A model generated the notes under the pieces. That model searched no databases and was not told the origin of the DNA. It worked only from the letters and a program-made list of their open reading frames with translations. Position numbers and translations under genes: made by a program. Shown in pieces: positions 21,061 to 33,049 of a stretch of 64,000 nucleotides of DNA; the first letter of the stretch is position 1; each line of letters begins with the position of its first letter. This stretch comes from Holothuria scabra (taxonomy: Eukaryota; Echinodermata; Holothuroidea; Aspidochirotida; Holothuriidae): the NCBI GenBank assembly GCA_037179385.1, contig CM074179.1, forward strand, positions 30,633,903-30,697,902, written 5' to 3'.

Positions 21061-22310
21061 TGTAACGTATCTGTGCGTGGCTTCGGTTCCTGAGAGGTGG
21101 CGCCCTGTCAGTTTAAGCAGTACAGTAGTTCTCCCGCGCTTCCGTGAGCCACGTGACATCCGGCCTGCGAGAAACACATGTGGACATGCTGTGCGCGGCA
21201 CATACAGTCTCAGTTGTTGTACCTTGAAGAAGAAAAGCGAGGAGCAGTGGGAGATCCGTAGTGAGAAATAACTGCCTTGCGACGTTTCCTTTCGAGAAGA
21301 ACGTTGGTTGAGGAGTTTGCTACATTATTATTAGAAGTTAAGGATACCTAGTCAGGAGATTTTAAGGGTAAAGCTGTAAAAGTTGTTAATAACCGACTGT
21401 AATACTGAGGATCCCGCCTACGCTGGCTACAATAACGTAGGTAACGCGAAAGCTTAGGCTGTAAGCCTAGGCCTGCGAGCATACAGTATAAGTTTAACAC
21501 AACAGCTGAAGTTAATGAAACCTCCCAATTACTGCTTTCGTCTTTGAGGGCTAATGTTTGCTACTCGAGAACCTTACCCTGAATAAAATGGTGTAATTGT
21601 GGACTAGGACAAGCTTCTAGGACTGGGTGTTGGACTACATCGTTCAACAACAGCACAAGAGAAGATATTAGGCCGAGATCTAAGGCCATAAGATTTTGGT
21701 AAACCCCCAAGACAAATGTTAAGGAATTCCCAACAATAAACGGGACATCAACTGCTGATTCCTGCCCCCTATACCCAGAGATAGTCCCGGGACACCCGCC
21801 TAAGTTGTGAGTATACTGACGATTAGCCGGTGAGCATGCGCGGGTTGAGCCGGCTGAGTTAATTAGCGTACTGGAGATTGACGGGTGAGCACGCTCAGGT
21901 CGAGTCAGCTGGGTTTGTGAGCATACTGAAGATCGGCAAGTGAGCACGCCCTGGTTGAGCCAGCCTAGGTGGTCAGCGTATAGAACATCGGCAGTTGGGT
22001 CCGCTGTGGTCGAGCCGGCTGTGTTAGACACAGCAGGGAGATGCACTGAAGACTGGTGGATGAGCACGCTCGAGTTGAGGCAGCGGAGTTTGTCAGCATA
22101 TTGAAGGACTGGTGATCAGCGAGCTGTGGGGGGATTCGTTGTGTACTGAAGTATGTTTCCAGGTTAAGGCCTGCAGTGTGATAGCTGAGCTGACTTGGAG
22201 GTCCAAGTACCATTTCTACTTAATTCGTTTAATCTTCTCACAGTTCTCTTTAGTGTTTCTTTAACAGAATAAGCCTATCCCTTGGAACTCGACGCGGGGC
22301 CCGCGTTACA
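21061..22310 (+). mobile_element. Solo LTR, 1250 bp
   Basis: Begins TGTAACG and ends CGTTACA, an inverted 7-mer with the canonical TG...CA ends of an LTR, flanked on both sides by ATTA, a 4-bp duplication as made by many Ty3/gypsy integrases. An AATAAA lies at 21582-21587. No primer-binding site or internal domain follows, so this is a solo LTR left by recombination. It contains a 55-bp minisatellite near its 3' end. Strand is assigned only from the AATAAA. The long minus-strand frame 22067-21561 runs across the minisatellite and is not a gene. Confidence 0.65.
21807..22131 (+). repeat. 55-bp minisatellite within the LTR, about 5.7 units
   Basis: Units start at 21807, 21862, 21917, 21972 and 22027 (65 bp, with a 10-bp insertion), then a partial unit. 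Conserved words: 'agcatactgaagat', 'gtgagcacgc', 'gttgagccggctg'. Unit divergence is moderate. Confidence 0.85.
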
Positions 22311-22314
22311 ATTA

Positions 22315-22795
22315 TATGGCCAAGAACAGACGGTTAACTCGCTATATGTACATTATGTAGGCAACAGTAGTCCTATGAACATTACTTACACCCAACCAAA
22401 ATAAAAAAGAAATCCAACCAAGTCCTATAAAGAGACCGAACCGCATCATGTCCGCACTTTATGATAACCGGAACTTGCATGGTAATCTCTAACAATGTTC
22501 AACCATCTCCACTAAAAAAAAAGAAAAAAATGTAAATCAAGTTTATGAATGAATTCTGTTAATATCAATGAAAGTTTTACGACGTGAATGTCATGTGTTA
22601 ATATTTCCAGTTATTGTTCCTTCCGGCAATGTCACTGTGGTTTTCGTAGAATTCTATCACGTCATCATATCCTTAACACAACAGTTATTTTAATCAAATT
22701 TAAAGGCGACGACATCAGTTCATACTTCCTATTCAGTCACATAGTTACTTCTGGTTGAAATTGATGTAAAGGGAAAGGAGACTTAGTTTACCTGC
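22315..22795. other. No gene seen
   Basis: Unassigned; short A-runs only. Confidence 0.5.
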
Positions 22796-23574
22796 TTAAA
22801 GGGATATTCCGGTGACAAACTCCAAGAGCCTTAAACAATTTAGGCACTTTTTTCTCTTTATTGTTGAAAATTCCATCTCAATAGCATGTTGCCCTCAAGT
22901 GATGACTTTTTGATATGAACTATCCTTACCACTGTAGCACTGTGCATTGTGGAAAATATGTGATTGCACAACGGTAAATTAATTGAACGTTTTTTGTATT
23001 TTTTTTTATAATGTTCACAAATGCACAAGAAATATATATCCACTTTTAAAGCTCCTGGCTAACAACATTTCCATCCCAACTCAAAGGGAACTTTTTATTC
23101 AATTGCTCACCGGTGTGAAGTTTCGAGATCAAAATAATTACCATAACTTTAAAGAAAAACAAAATATTTTGGACTTTATCTGCCGGTAGTTCACTAAACC
23201 TTTTGTAACCTGGTATGAACTGGGAGTATGTTTTTGACAAAGATAACGTATCTGGAAACAAAATATCTCGAGCTAAGAAAAATCTATACGTATGGGGTTT
23301 GAAAGGCGTGCGATATAAGCCAAAGTCAGCTAGTAAGTAGGGACACCCAATGGTGAATTGCTGGAGCGCCCAATCGACCTCGTCGGCTGGGTAACTGATT
23401 TCAATGGAAAGCCTATGCCAAGTGGGCGAAAAACCGGAGTACCCGAACAAAAAACAGACGTGCATCGAGCGAGATTTTAACCCACACACATGTGACACTC
23501 ATTGGTACGAAATGTGTTCGAAAAAATATTCCTTTTATTTCAGACATATATGAAATTGACCAATATTCCTTTAA
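22796..23574. mobile_element. TTAA-target element with AAAGGGATATT ends, 779 bp
   Basis: Left TTAAAGGGATATTCCGGTGA; right end reads on the opposite strand TTAAAGGAATATTGGTCA, matching with a 2-base gap. TTAA at each end is the duplicated target of piggyBac-type elements. The interior includes, on the minus strand at about 23500-23400, a SINE-like body ('GGGTACTCCGGTTTTTCGCC'). The 150-codon minus frame 23498-23046 spans it, has no recognisable domain and is probably fortuitous. Confidence 0.55.
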
Positions 23575-26202
23575 ATTGAAATACACAACTATGTACGTAG
23601 AAAAGAGTGATAGTGCCTAATTGGGACGGAAATAAAAATTGGGGTTGAATAGTCACTCTATAATAGTGAGAATTACTCTCTCTTCGATTGAAATCTTTTC
23701 TATCTAAATTTTGATTGTTTACCTATTTCCTTATAAAAGAAGTATTTTAGATGTTAGACAGTATATTCTTTTATAACTAAACACATTTCTGATGGAATCA
23801 GTATTGTTCTTTTCTAGAAAGAGTTCCATCTAGTTTAAGTTTAGGCAACACCAAGTAAAAGCAGCATATTTTTGACAAAATAATGTGTCTTTTTTCCCCT
23901 AATAAAATTGTTCCATCTCTGACCAGGGGTTTGTACAAAATGCCCAAGTTGTAGAATATTTCCCCCTGTCGTAAGGCCAGTTAAGGAAGAATTTACACCA
24001 TATTTGAATTGTACTTCAAATCGAAGTTGAACCTAAGCCTTATTTGAAACCATATTTAAACCAATCCCCTTTTTGAATACAGTTGGTACAAAATTACCTG
24101 CAGTTGAAACAATGTAACACATTCCACATTCAAGATGGTGTGTCGGTTAATGTCATCTACTTTATTATGAGTTCAATGAGGCCGTTTACAGGGAGAGACT
24201 AAAGTTTTGTAATAAAAACTGGAAACATTATGTTTATAAGGTATCACACACTTCACTGTGGAGTGGTTATTGAGAAAATATCCCCCCCCCCCAAAAAAAA
24301 AAAAAAAAAAATCGATGGAACACACTTACAAGGCTCATACAATGATAGACTCCGACATTGTAACTTGCTTTCTTTGAAAAGAATATGCATGTGTGTGATT
24401 TATAGACTCGTATAATCTCACCCGTGACATATTAGGGAATGTAATCATGCATATAGTCCAAAATATAGATGACTGCAATTTGATTGTCATAAATTCAGAC
24501 AATAGCTTCGCTCTGATTGCCAACTTCCTAATGCAATATTTACAAGGTTTTTTTTTTTCAAATCCTTCAAGTAACTAAAGTTTATGTGTGACGTAGGCAG
24601 ATTTTACTTTTTTTAGGCCTGCTCCATTTTGTTTCATTGTTTGTTTGTTTCTTTGTTGCAGGTGATGGAGAGGTTTGACGAAAGCAGGATAATAAGTACT
24701 ATGTGAGAGAGATGTTGGGAACTTTGACAGTTCGAACCTTTACATCTAGCAAGGTCCTATACAGCTATTGGAGGGAATTTCAACTTTTCCTGACGCAAAA
24801 AGTTCTCGCAGATGTAATTTAGAGCAGATTCAGCATCTGACTGCACATGTTGACAGTGTATAAAGAGGGGCAATATCATTAACGAAAATATAACAATATA
24901 TGGTTGCGTTTTTTCGACTCTTAGTATTAAATATACGTGGCCTGATTAAGAGGTTCTGTTAGTAAATAATGACATGACCGATGACCATGGTGCACATTTT
25001 ACTTGCCCGGCGTTGTATATGTCAATCAAAAAACGAAACCAACAGAGGTTTAAACACACCCTACGCTTGTTGGGACGCAGAAGGGACACGTTGTTTGTCT
25101 TCTATTAGAGAAACCAGGTTTGACAATTGGAAAGTTTAATTTCCCCATTTACTCAATTCCTAGATCCGCCTTTAGAAAAAAAGACGATTAAATATCAACG
25201 GGTCCACTTCTCCGCGCCATGTATCTTCGGAATGTAACGCGAAAACCTCCATCTCAGACAAAGTATGGCGTAAATACACATAACTATTTAAATGATAAAT
25301 GTGTCGAAGTTTGCACGTCACAGGTACTATGTAACTAAGTAATCATGCATGCAAGATATAATTTGATATTAGAGTAGTACATGCAGTAATGGAAGTGTAT
25401 ACCACGCTTGCTTCATGTCCTCAACACGGCTGTGTTAGCAATCATGATGTCCTGTGACACGGTCAATTTTCCCCCCTCCTGATAACTCCTGACCATACGG
25501 ACAGGTTTGGTGTCGAACCAAACCAAATCCCAAGTTTCAACGGGATAATGAGCCTAGGTTTTGTTAGATGGAGATAACGGGATAATGTAATACTTTCATT
25601 ACTGTGAATGATATGCCAATCATTTCATATAAAAATCGTTCCACTTAAGGATGAATAACCCAACTGTGGTATTTTCTGTTGTTATGGCTAACGGGCTTGC
25701 AATAACTTTCAAAAAATTGCAAACTAAGAAATCATATTTTATACACAACGCACGATCATATGGAAAACCACCATTTTCAGATTGTGACTCTTTAAAATAA
25801 GTTTGATTCAATTTAAAGGAAAGTTTAGTCAAATATGATTTGAAGCAGGTTGAGAGGCAAAAGGTTTCCCCCTTGATGGAAGAACTATGAAAATTAGCAA
25901 GTCATCCTTTCGAACGTACTACAAACAGGTGACAAAGACGGGAAAAACATGCATCATAACGGTAATGGATTCAATTTATTGTCATTTTTTTCAGTTACAA
26001 AAAATTTCAGTGAAATGTTAAAAAAAAAATCACAAACGCAATTAAAGCAATGATCTTTCACAATTGATGACTTCATGGCATCAATATAAAATTCTCCAGA
26101 GTATAAACATGGATAAAAAAGGAGTTATAGAAAATAAAAACATGAAGAATATGTGGACAGCTTTAATGAACTTCTATATGATATTTTTGGAACAGGAATC
26201 TA
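23575..26202. other. No gene seen
   Basis: Unassigned AT-rich DNA with a C10A18 tract at 24282-24310. 'tttctttgttgcaggtgatgg' at 24651-24666 looks like a splice acceptor, but no coding frame follows. Confidence 0.45.
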
Positions 26203-26866
26203 CGAGGTCTTCCACACGAAAGCCCTCATAAGGTAGATATTTTTTGCTACTTAGCCTTCATTTGAAAAGTTCAATGCACCAGCGTAAATTGTGGTTCTCA
26301 AGTCTACACAGGGCCCTTCATGCATTTCAATTTTAAGTCTTTTACATAAAGGACTCTATGAGAAAAACCAAATTAATTATAAAGTAACATAAATAATATT
26401 CTTATACTTCGCCATGAAGTCTTTCACAGGAAAGACTTTATATGATAAGAAGGACCGAGTCTTTTTAAAACAAGGAGGGCCGACCGAAAGTGATTGTTGG
26501 TAAACCTCAAATGGAATATATGAAGGGTTTCACAGGAAAGCCCTCATAAGCATGACCGGCAGACAACGTTGGGTTCGTAAAAGGTGAAGAGAACAATGTC
26601 ATTAAAGTAGCATGGCTGAAAGGAGAGCATAACTCTAAGACAAGTGCAAAAACGATGTGAGCATATGACACTACTATGGATCCGTTAAAAGTGACACATG
26701 TCAAGTACTTCATGAAAAGCCTAACTTGAAAAATGGTATCTTAATAACCAAACCTATGGTAAGCCTCGAGGTCGTGCACAGGAAAGACTTCATAGGCAGG
26801 GCAACCAATAACTGTCAATTAAACCCACACGAAACTTATGAGGTGTTTCACGGGAAAGCCCTGGTA
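26203..26866. repeat. Hairpin-bearing irregular tandem repeat, locus 1
   Basis: At least five degenerate copies of a short inverted repeat at 26203, 26334, 26415, 26522, 26768 and 26840. Each has a left arm like GAAGGNTTT or GAAGTCTTT, a loop CACA(C/G)G, and a right arm AAAGCCTTC or AAAGACTTC, often followed by ATAAG. Spacing is 70-130 bases. Same hairpin as 50985-51300. Confidence 0.65.
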
Positions 26867-27593
26867 AAACTTGCCGCAGGACAAAGTATAGTGCACTGAA
26901 TCACGGCCAGAAGGAATAAAAATAGGCCAATTGTGAAACCTCTAACTTTATACAACCAACATACCTGAAGGGGTGTTAAACAGTTTAAGCAAGAGGTAAC
27001 CGAAGATTAGGGAGCGCGTAGCGTGAGAAAATTTTTGTAATTTTACAAGCAATGTTAAAGAAATTGGGAAATTGGGATTATTTGGGGGTCAAAAAAGCCT
27101 ATTTCCTGCACAAAATTTCTTTTTACTTGACGAAAAAATGGTAAGATATATTCATTACCCTTCTAATTATAACAAAATGCCACTAGAATACATATATTTT
27201 TTCTTAACACTTCAAAATTTTGGAATTTTGATATGATGTCCCCCTCGAAAATATTGGAGGGGACATGTCCACCCCCCCCCCCCGATGATTGCCGCGTCTG
27301 CATATCCTTGAACTTCCCACGTGTAATTTCCTTTTCCTGAAGAAAAACAAATGTAAGCCTATTTGGGAAAATTTAAATATCACAAGGAATATGCACTCCC
27401 CATGGGCTATTGAGGGAAGCTGAGGTGCAAAACGATGCTATTCTTTTCACTTTTTGAAGTATGTACATGGACAATGTATGATTCTCCCCAGCAAAAATGA
27501 TTTCTAAATTTTTAGTAATGACCTGCCCCCGCCCTTCTCGTCCCATATTCGACACTGCTTACTGTAACATGTAAAGATAAACCACAAATATAT
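26867..27593. other. No gene; edges of decayed hAT-like elements
   Basis: C-rich end 'gatgattgccgcgtctg' (27280-27298) and another at about 27556 look like right termini of TIR elements; no left partner or target duplication was found. Confidence 0.4.
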
Positions 27594-27962
27594 TTAGGTG
27601 TTTGAGTCCAACTCTTTATACTTGGCTTTTAGTTCTCGAACAGTTTCTTGCCGTAATCTTCTTCCATGGGTCATTTTTAAGTCCCACAATATCAATGAGG
27701 ATATTGGCACAACTGACTTGTATGGCACACTTCTTGTATTATATTTGCCATCCTTTACCAACCATAAATGCCATGTCCCATTCCACGACCCTTTCCACCA
27801 ATTAAGAGTTACATTTTCGTGCACAACGGCGGCCTCCGCAATGAATGGTCTACCGTCAGTCCCCACACAATGAATGGCTGCTAGCATTCCTGGCAGAACA
27901 AATGCGAAGCTGTCCACTTCTGTAATCCCATTTGTTGATTTTCCTTGATTGTCAATGTATAC
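27594..27962 (-). CDS. Candidate terminal coding exon, unrecognised protein
   Basis: Minus-strand frame of 122 codons plus stop, open back to a splice acceptor (TTTTATTTTAG then GTATAC) at 27963. It begins 'VYIDNQGKSTNGITEVDSFA' and has 'LAAIHCVGTDGRPFIAEAAV', a Trp-rich part 'NWWKGSWNGTWHLWLVKDGK', and a basic tail 'HGRRLRQETVRELKAKYKEL'. Composition is protein-like, not repeat-like. The exon is in phase 0 and so could join the exon at 30422-30174. I do not recognise the family; it could be a domesticated or resident transposon protein. The opposite-strand frames are shadows. Confidence 0.45.
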   Translation of the reverse strand, partial: VYIDNQGKSTNGITEVDSFAFVLPGMLAAIHCVGTDGRPFIAEAAVVHENVTLNWWKGSWNGTWHLWLVKDGKYNTRSVPYKSVVPISSLILWDLKMTHGRRLRQETVRELKAKYKELDSNT

Positions 27963-30173
27963 CTAAAATAAAAATCAAAGATACCTGACATTTTTCAATC
28001 AGATCTTTTTTTTCTCTTCAGTTGCCCTAACTGAAGCGTAAATTTATGCAACATTGTTATGAAGTTTATTTCTTATAAGTTTCGATGTGCACAAGCTTCA
28101 CAGTAACAATTATGTGCCCATACACATCTGCATGACCACACAACTAGGTGACACAAATGACCAGTTAAATATCAGAAGTTGACTGTTTTTGAAAAACAGC
28201 TCAATGGAGTTGTTTTATAAAGGGGGGGGGGTGGCCTATGTGAACAAAAATGATGAGATAGTTGCATTTTCGACTAAAAAAGCAGAATCAGTACGGATTT
28301 ACTTATGTGAATAGCTGCTAATATAGCGTAAATACCGAACTATATTCGCAAAGTAGCAAGTTAGCCCACGCGTGCAATCTATTGGCTGCTTACGGTCGGT
28401 AGTTTGTAGTTCTCGTCTCATGTTCTACCAACGTTGGTCAATTATAGAGGACTCAAGCGGCAGTGTCAGTTTGTGACTATAGCCACCTGAGAACCCACGT
28501 GACAATGGCTAAGCTACGGTATTGAACAGACATATCCGCCTTGTTCTACGCCAAGCAGGTGTCGAACACCTACTTTGACCACGGGGCTATTACGCAGCTG
28601 CAAACACACCCTTGCGAGTGCAGTCATTATCAGTAGTACACGACCGTCGAACAAGCATCTGCTTTATGTTATGGAGCCTGCATCTGCTTTATGTCATGGA
28701 GCCTGCGTAGCGCCTCTATATCTGTTCAGACCCTTTGCGATGTACCGTCCTTCAAACAGCTGAACAAAAACTTCGTTCGCTCCGGGAGCTGGTTTAATGG
28801 TAGAGTAAATAATTGTGAACAGGCCGGATTATCAGACTTTCTTTACACTTTATTCAGCAGATAACAAAGGATACAGACAACAGGTGCGAAAATGTTTCTC
28901 CTCGGCGAAAACGCCTAGTTAGCCTATTCGTCGTTTCTATGGTTTTGTGTAATAAAAAACCCGCACCACTGTTTACAATCTTGTTTAGGTTAGCTTATAG
29001 GAGGTTTTTAATACGGCTCAACTTGTGTCTCTGATATTAAAAAGTTTGGTTGTTTTCTGGACTGCTGTGTAGCACTCACTGTATTAAATGGAAAGAAAAA
29101 TTCAGATAATATGGCCCCCGTTATTGTTGAGATAGAAGTTAAAAAGTGCTAGTCAGCCCAATTGGCCATCGCAAAATTTCCAGTCTACCACAATGATGAG
29201 GCTAACGACCGTAATGTACGTAGGCCCGTAATTTGCCTAACTGAAACTGAAACGCCACGAATTCACTCAAAATCCCAGTAGAACCGGTATGACTAACCTT
29301 TAGGCCTTCCTAGGCCTGTATCATGTTCATGTGTTCAAACTATTGAGTAAAAACAGGAGGTCTACATAATTGATACCGTTTTCTTGGTTGCCAATTTCAG
29401 AATCAATTTTTTAAATGCCCCAAAACAGAACATTAGCCATGATGTCCTTTTGGCATAAGCTGTTATGACTAAATTGCCATATAAGGTATAAAAAAATCGC
29501 AACCTTAGTTCCTGATATGGCGTATTAGTTGACGTATAAATGTATGGCACTCGTATTCAACCAGTAATGATATAACTAAATCTCTGTAAGATCTGAGCAC
29601 CACTTTGTTGTGTGGAGTACGGACGAGAATTTAAATGAAACATCTCACTTACCTGAGATATTACGTACTCTGGCAGGTTTTGTTTCCCGTGAAATGTTCG
29701 TACGAAACCACATTGTTGTTTCCTGTAGCCATTTCAGTCACCATTCTGCTATACAAATGTTTTTTTCGTCCATGTGTGTGGAATATGGGATGTGTCCTTG
29801 TGTGGCAAATAATCGCCCATCCTTTTAAAAAGCACACTCATCCCGCAAGGGCGTATGTTGTTTTTTCCCGTTTTTTAACTTTAAACTTGTTCCCATGAAT
29901 CACCTGGGTTTTATTCGCTTTAATGAGTGAAACACAATGTTCGTATCTCCAGGTGCCTATATTGAATCAGGGAGTTGTGAAAACTCCCTGATTGAATGCG
30001 ATACACCAGCTTCTCGGTCAAATCTTTTTCTCTCTGATCGATAGATTAGGTTGATACACAAATCGACTTCCTCCTTCACCTGGCCTCTACAATAGAGTAG
30101 CTCATGAAGAGACAGCGATTGGAGGCATTCTTTGGAACAGCACTTCATCTGAATTATTTCACACAAATCTTAC
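27963..30173. other. Possible intron; 25-bp tandem duplication inside
   Basis: Would be a 2.2-kb phase-0 intron of the minus-strand candidate gene, with GTAAG at 30173-30169 and AG at 27964-27963. It contains a G9 run at 28223-28231, a duplicated 'ctgctttatgt(t/c)atggagcct' at about 28660-28706, and a perfect hairpin at 29967-29991. Otherwise nothing recognised. Confidence 0.35.
29967..29991. repeat. Perfect short hairpin
   Basis: TCAGGGAGTT, a short loop, then AACTCCCTGA, flanked on both sides by ATTGAAT. Function unknown. Confidence 0.8.
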
Positions 30174-30422
30174 CACAGTTCGTTTTCTCGGCTGGAGTCG
30201 GGTCACAGTCGTATGAGCTAAGGTTTCATGATTTGTAACGTGTGCACAGTCGTCGGGTTCTGGATCCGAGTCTGATAAAGACGACAGATAGCGATGCAAT
30301 GATTGTTCTTCATCTACGTTTCCCTCTTCATTGTCTTTGTCCGATTCCGATAGAGAAAGCGGAAAACTTAAGTCACTCCAACTATCATTTAAGTCTGTCT
30401 GCTTCAGCTTGTTCGATATCAT
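30174..30422 (-). CDS. Candidate first coding exon, acidic Ser-rich protein
   Basis: ATG at 30422-30420 followed by 83 codons to a splice donor (ACTGTG then GTAAGA). It starts 'MISNKLKQTDLNDSWSDLSF', has 'LSESDKDNEEGNVDEEQSL' and 'SSLSDSDPEPDD', and ends with basic 'RLQPRKRTV'. The acidic, serine-rich then basic pattern suggests a disordered nuclear-type segment; this is inference. Phase 0 at the donor fits the exon ending at 27962. No homologue recognised. Confidence 0.4.
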
Positions 30423-30479
30423 AGTTTTCGTTCATACGTACACTGCTGGTTATCAATATTTGAAGTGAAGCTAAACCTC

Positions 30480-30791
30480 CTCTATAACTTCTCCAAACTC
30501 GTCTAATTCATGCATGCCAAGTCCCATGGATTCTCCATTTTCTTCTTCTGGCAACTTCTGTGGTACACCTTAATCACTGTATACTGACTGGAATGATTCG
30601 TTGAGTTGATCGTTTGTATCTTCTGAAAGGATTTCGCTTACAACAGTACAGAAACTACAGAAACATCTTTTCACATGCACATATAAAGTGCATGAATCGT
30701 AACGACCTCCTGCTGACACTGCGATGTCCCGCACAATATAATCAAGTACTACCTCTGAGCGATTACTTCCATGATAAAATACCTTCTTCAT
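30480..30791 (-). pseudogene. Minus-strand frame split by one stop, unrecognised
   Basis: A 73-codon frame from an ATG at 30791 ends '...NDQLNESFQSVYSD' at a TAA; the same frame continues after the stop with 'GVPQKLPEEENGESMGLGMH' and 'ELDEFGEVIEEV'. The acidic style is like the exon just downstream at 30422, so it could be a broken part of the same gene or a 5' region. A GTAAGC word inside could be a donor. Weak evidence. Confidence 0.25.
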
Positions 30792-31066
30792 ACATGCTAC
30801 ACCGGGTTGGATTACATCACCGACCGCAACAAAGTGACATGTCTTTTTGCACCTTGTGATAATGATTAGCTTTTTTGCAGTAGGCTACGGTTACACGTTT
30901 ACACGAAAGTCTGTTTAACTTGTTTGAAAATATTTTTCCGGACTCAGATTTGAGTCATTTTTTTTTTATTAGCGCAGCATTGTCTTCAAGGGCAAATGTC
31001 TGGCAGAAATGCGGGACTCCACAATAGGTACATAAAATCTAGCGATTGGGGAAGTGCACGCTGCAA

Positions 31067-31326
31067 TTAAAGGTAAAGAGCAGTCCCCCAAACTTATTTG
31101 TAGAACAAGCTAAATAGCGCAATTTTCGTCTTATTTCTCTTCAAAGTATCTTTAATTACATTTTATGACTTTACTATTGCATATTCAAGGTAAACCAAGC
31201 AGTTATTTCTAGTAAATTTCACATTTGAAGAGAAAAAACATTGTCACGTGACTCCCAATAACCAATCATGAAACTATACATTCTACTACACTACTTCAAT
31301 TTGGGATGACTGCTCCTGCCCTTTAA
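31067..31326. mobile_element. TTAA-target MITE, 260 bp
   Basis: TTAAAGGTAAAGAGCAGTC at the left, and on the opposite strand of the right end TTAAAGGGCAGGAGCAGTC. TTAA at both ends. Relatives at 5322-5603 and 52910-53046. Confidence 0.8.
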
Positions 31327-31984
31327 AACTATATATGATTTGGGGTAAGAAATGAATTCCATTGCTGCAAGTGGTGGCACTTACATGGGGGCATGAAGGG
31401 CACTTGCCACCTCAGATTTTCCCTTTTCTCCACATACGTTCCTTTTCGCCTAAGATGGTCCCACCCTCCCCAGTCAGATCCAGAACAAATATAACTATCA
31501 TGAGACTTTAATTTTCCACGCGGAGATACCGGTATGCCAAAACCTCGGACCTTCCAGGGACTTTGCCCCTTGGACCCCACCGGGTGTTTGGACCCATGGA
31601 ACCCACTTGGGTCCGTTGTCACATCCGTTAAAGCAGAATATATCCATCCCAAGACTTTCAATGATATGCTATATTCTTCAGTAGAGCAATTCGGGGGGCT
31701 TCGTCGTAAGGACTACAGAGGATTTGTCCCAGGACCTAACCAGACCTAAGGCGGGTCCCTGTACCCCACCTGCAAACGTCCACGCTTCGCGATCGGTTTC
31801 GAGCTATAGGCGAATTGTGTTGCCCTTCTCAACATTTTGTTCTGCCCTAAATGTGTCCCCATTACTTCCGTGCCTCTGAAATCCTGGTGTCTCCGTCCAC
31901 TGACTGCTAAATTAAACACTACAGCCATATTATATTAATCAACTTAAATTTAATATACCCTTTTCGTCAGGTCTTAGCATACTT
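31327..31984. other. No gene; GC-rich dispersed module at 31545-31612
   Basis: The module 'cagggactttgccccttgg' plus 'accccacc' is shared with 38254-38345. The start of this stretch ('tggggcatgaagggcacttgcc' style at 31383-31408) resembles ends of decayed hAT MITEs. Confidence 0.4.
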
Positions 31985-32475
31985 CGAACAATAAAGGTAC
32001 GTTCTCATTGCTCACATTACTGATTAATTGGTTTCCTGCCACAAAGAAATAAAAAAACATTAAAATGCAAGTGGTAATATTTCACATAACGCAGGAATTA
32101 AAATAATAACAATAATAGTAACAAAAGTAGGCCTAATTAAAAAAAAAAAAAAAAAAAGACAACACCACCGGCATAATCCACTTCACGTTATTGTCAGTGA
32201 AGAAAAGATCAACAAATTGTTTTAAAGCAGTGGTGGCGGCGAAATATGTGGGAGTGGGGGTGGGGATGGGAGAATCAAAATTTGAGGAAGTATTTTAAAA
32301 TGCGGGGAATAATGTAATCTTTGTCCATTAAGAGGGGTCTAGGAGGATCTTTACCAGGGCATTGAATTAAACACTTTAATAAACGGTCTTACCCCACTTA
32401 AGAAACACGCACCAAATTTATTTGATACTCTAAAGACATTTAGTAGGAATTAAACACGTTATACTTAGGATATTG
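31985..32475. repeat. About 490-bp dispersed repeat, copy 1
   Basis: Aligns along its length with 35478-35935: 'cattgctcacattactgatt', 'ggtaatatttcacataac', 'tttaaagcagt', 'gaatcaaaatttga', 'gacatttagtag'. A poly-A at 32139-32157 stands where copy 2 has (CA)n. Same orientation, 3.5 kb apart. No coding frame. Confidence 0.75.
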
Positions 32476-33049
32476 GAAAAAAAAAACTATGAAAAACAGA
32501 CATTTAACAGAAAGTAATCCCAAAGTTCGATGCAAAGTTTCACACAGGTGTGTGCGAAGCGTGTCAAAGGAAACTTAAACCGGCGAAGTGGCACAAAACC
32601 GTGGGACTGATGCTGGGACCTGAGGGGCCTCCCATAAAGAATTTTTCTTAAATTTGATGGTTTTTATCGTCATTTTGGACCATTTCTAAAAAAAAATCAA
32701 GCCCCTCTTAGATAGGTGTCTTTTGAATTGTTTGTTATAACGGTTGCAAATAGTAACTGTTTGTCTCTCGAATTAATTGAGAGAAAACGAAGCAGTTATT
32801 CCGAAGCGTGCATGAGCTCTTATGTGCCTCAATGGTTTAGAGAAAAAACGTCCGTTAACTTAAGTTTAATGAAAGTGGTGGTACAGTATTTTGCGGGGAA
32901 CGTACATGATCAGTGGGAGAGGGAAAGAGGATTCTGTAAATATTCGTTAACTTTAAATGCCCTATACACAAACAGACAAAGTAATAAGCAAATTCAACAG
33001 TTTCTGGCATATCAGAAACATCGGAGTCCTACACGAAGTAACATGCAAT
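32476..33049. other. Unrecognised open frame 32716-33049
   Basis: A plus frame beginning 'MSFELFVITVANSNCLSLEL' runs into the MITE at 33050 and is therefore not a whole gene. The part before the MITE (about 110 codons, including 'SYVPQWFREKTSVNLSLMKV') could be a relic of unknown origin. No domain recognised. Confidence 0.25.

Noticed and set aside
21561..22067. 168-codon minus-strand frame with a repeated 'STRACSP' pattern
   Set aside because: It crosses a 55-bp minisatellite, whose period is not a multiple of three, inside an LTR; no conserved protein repeat phase.
23046..23498. 150-codon minus-strand frame
   Set aside because: It spans a SINE-like body inside a TTAA element; no domain recognised and no splice context.
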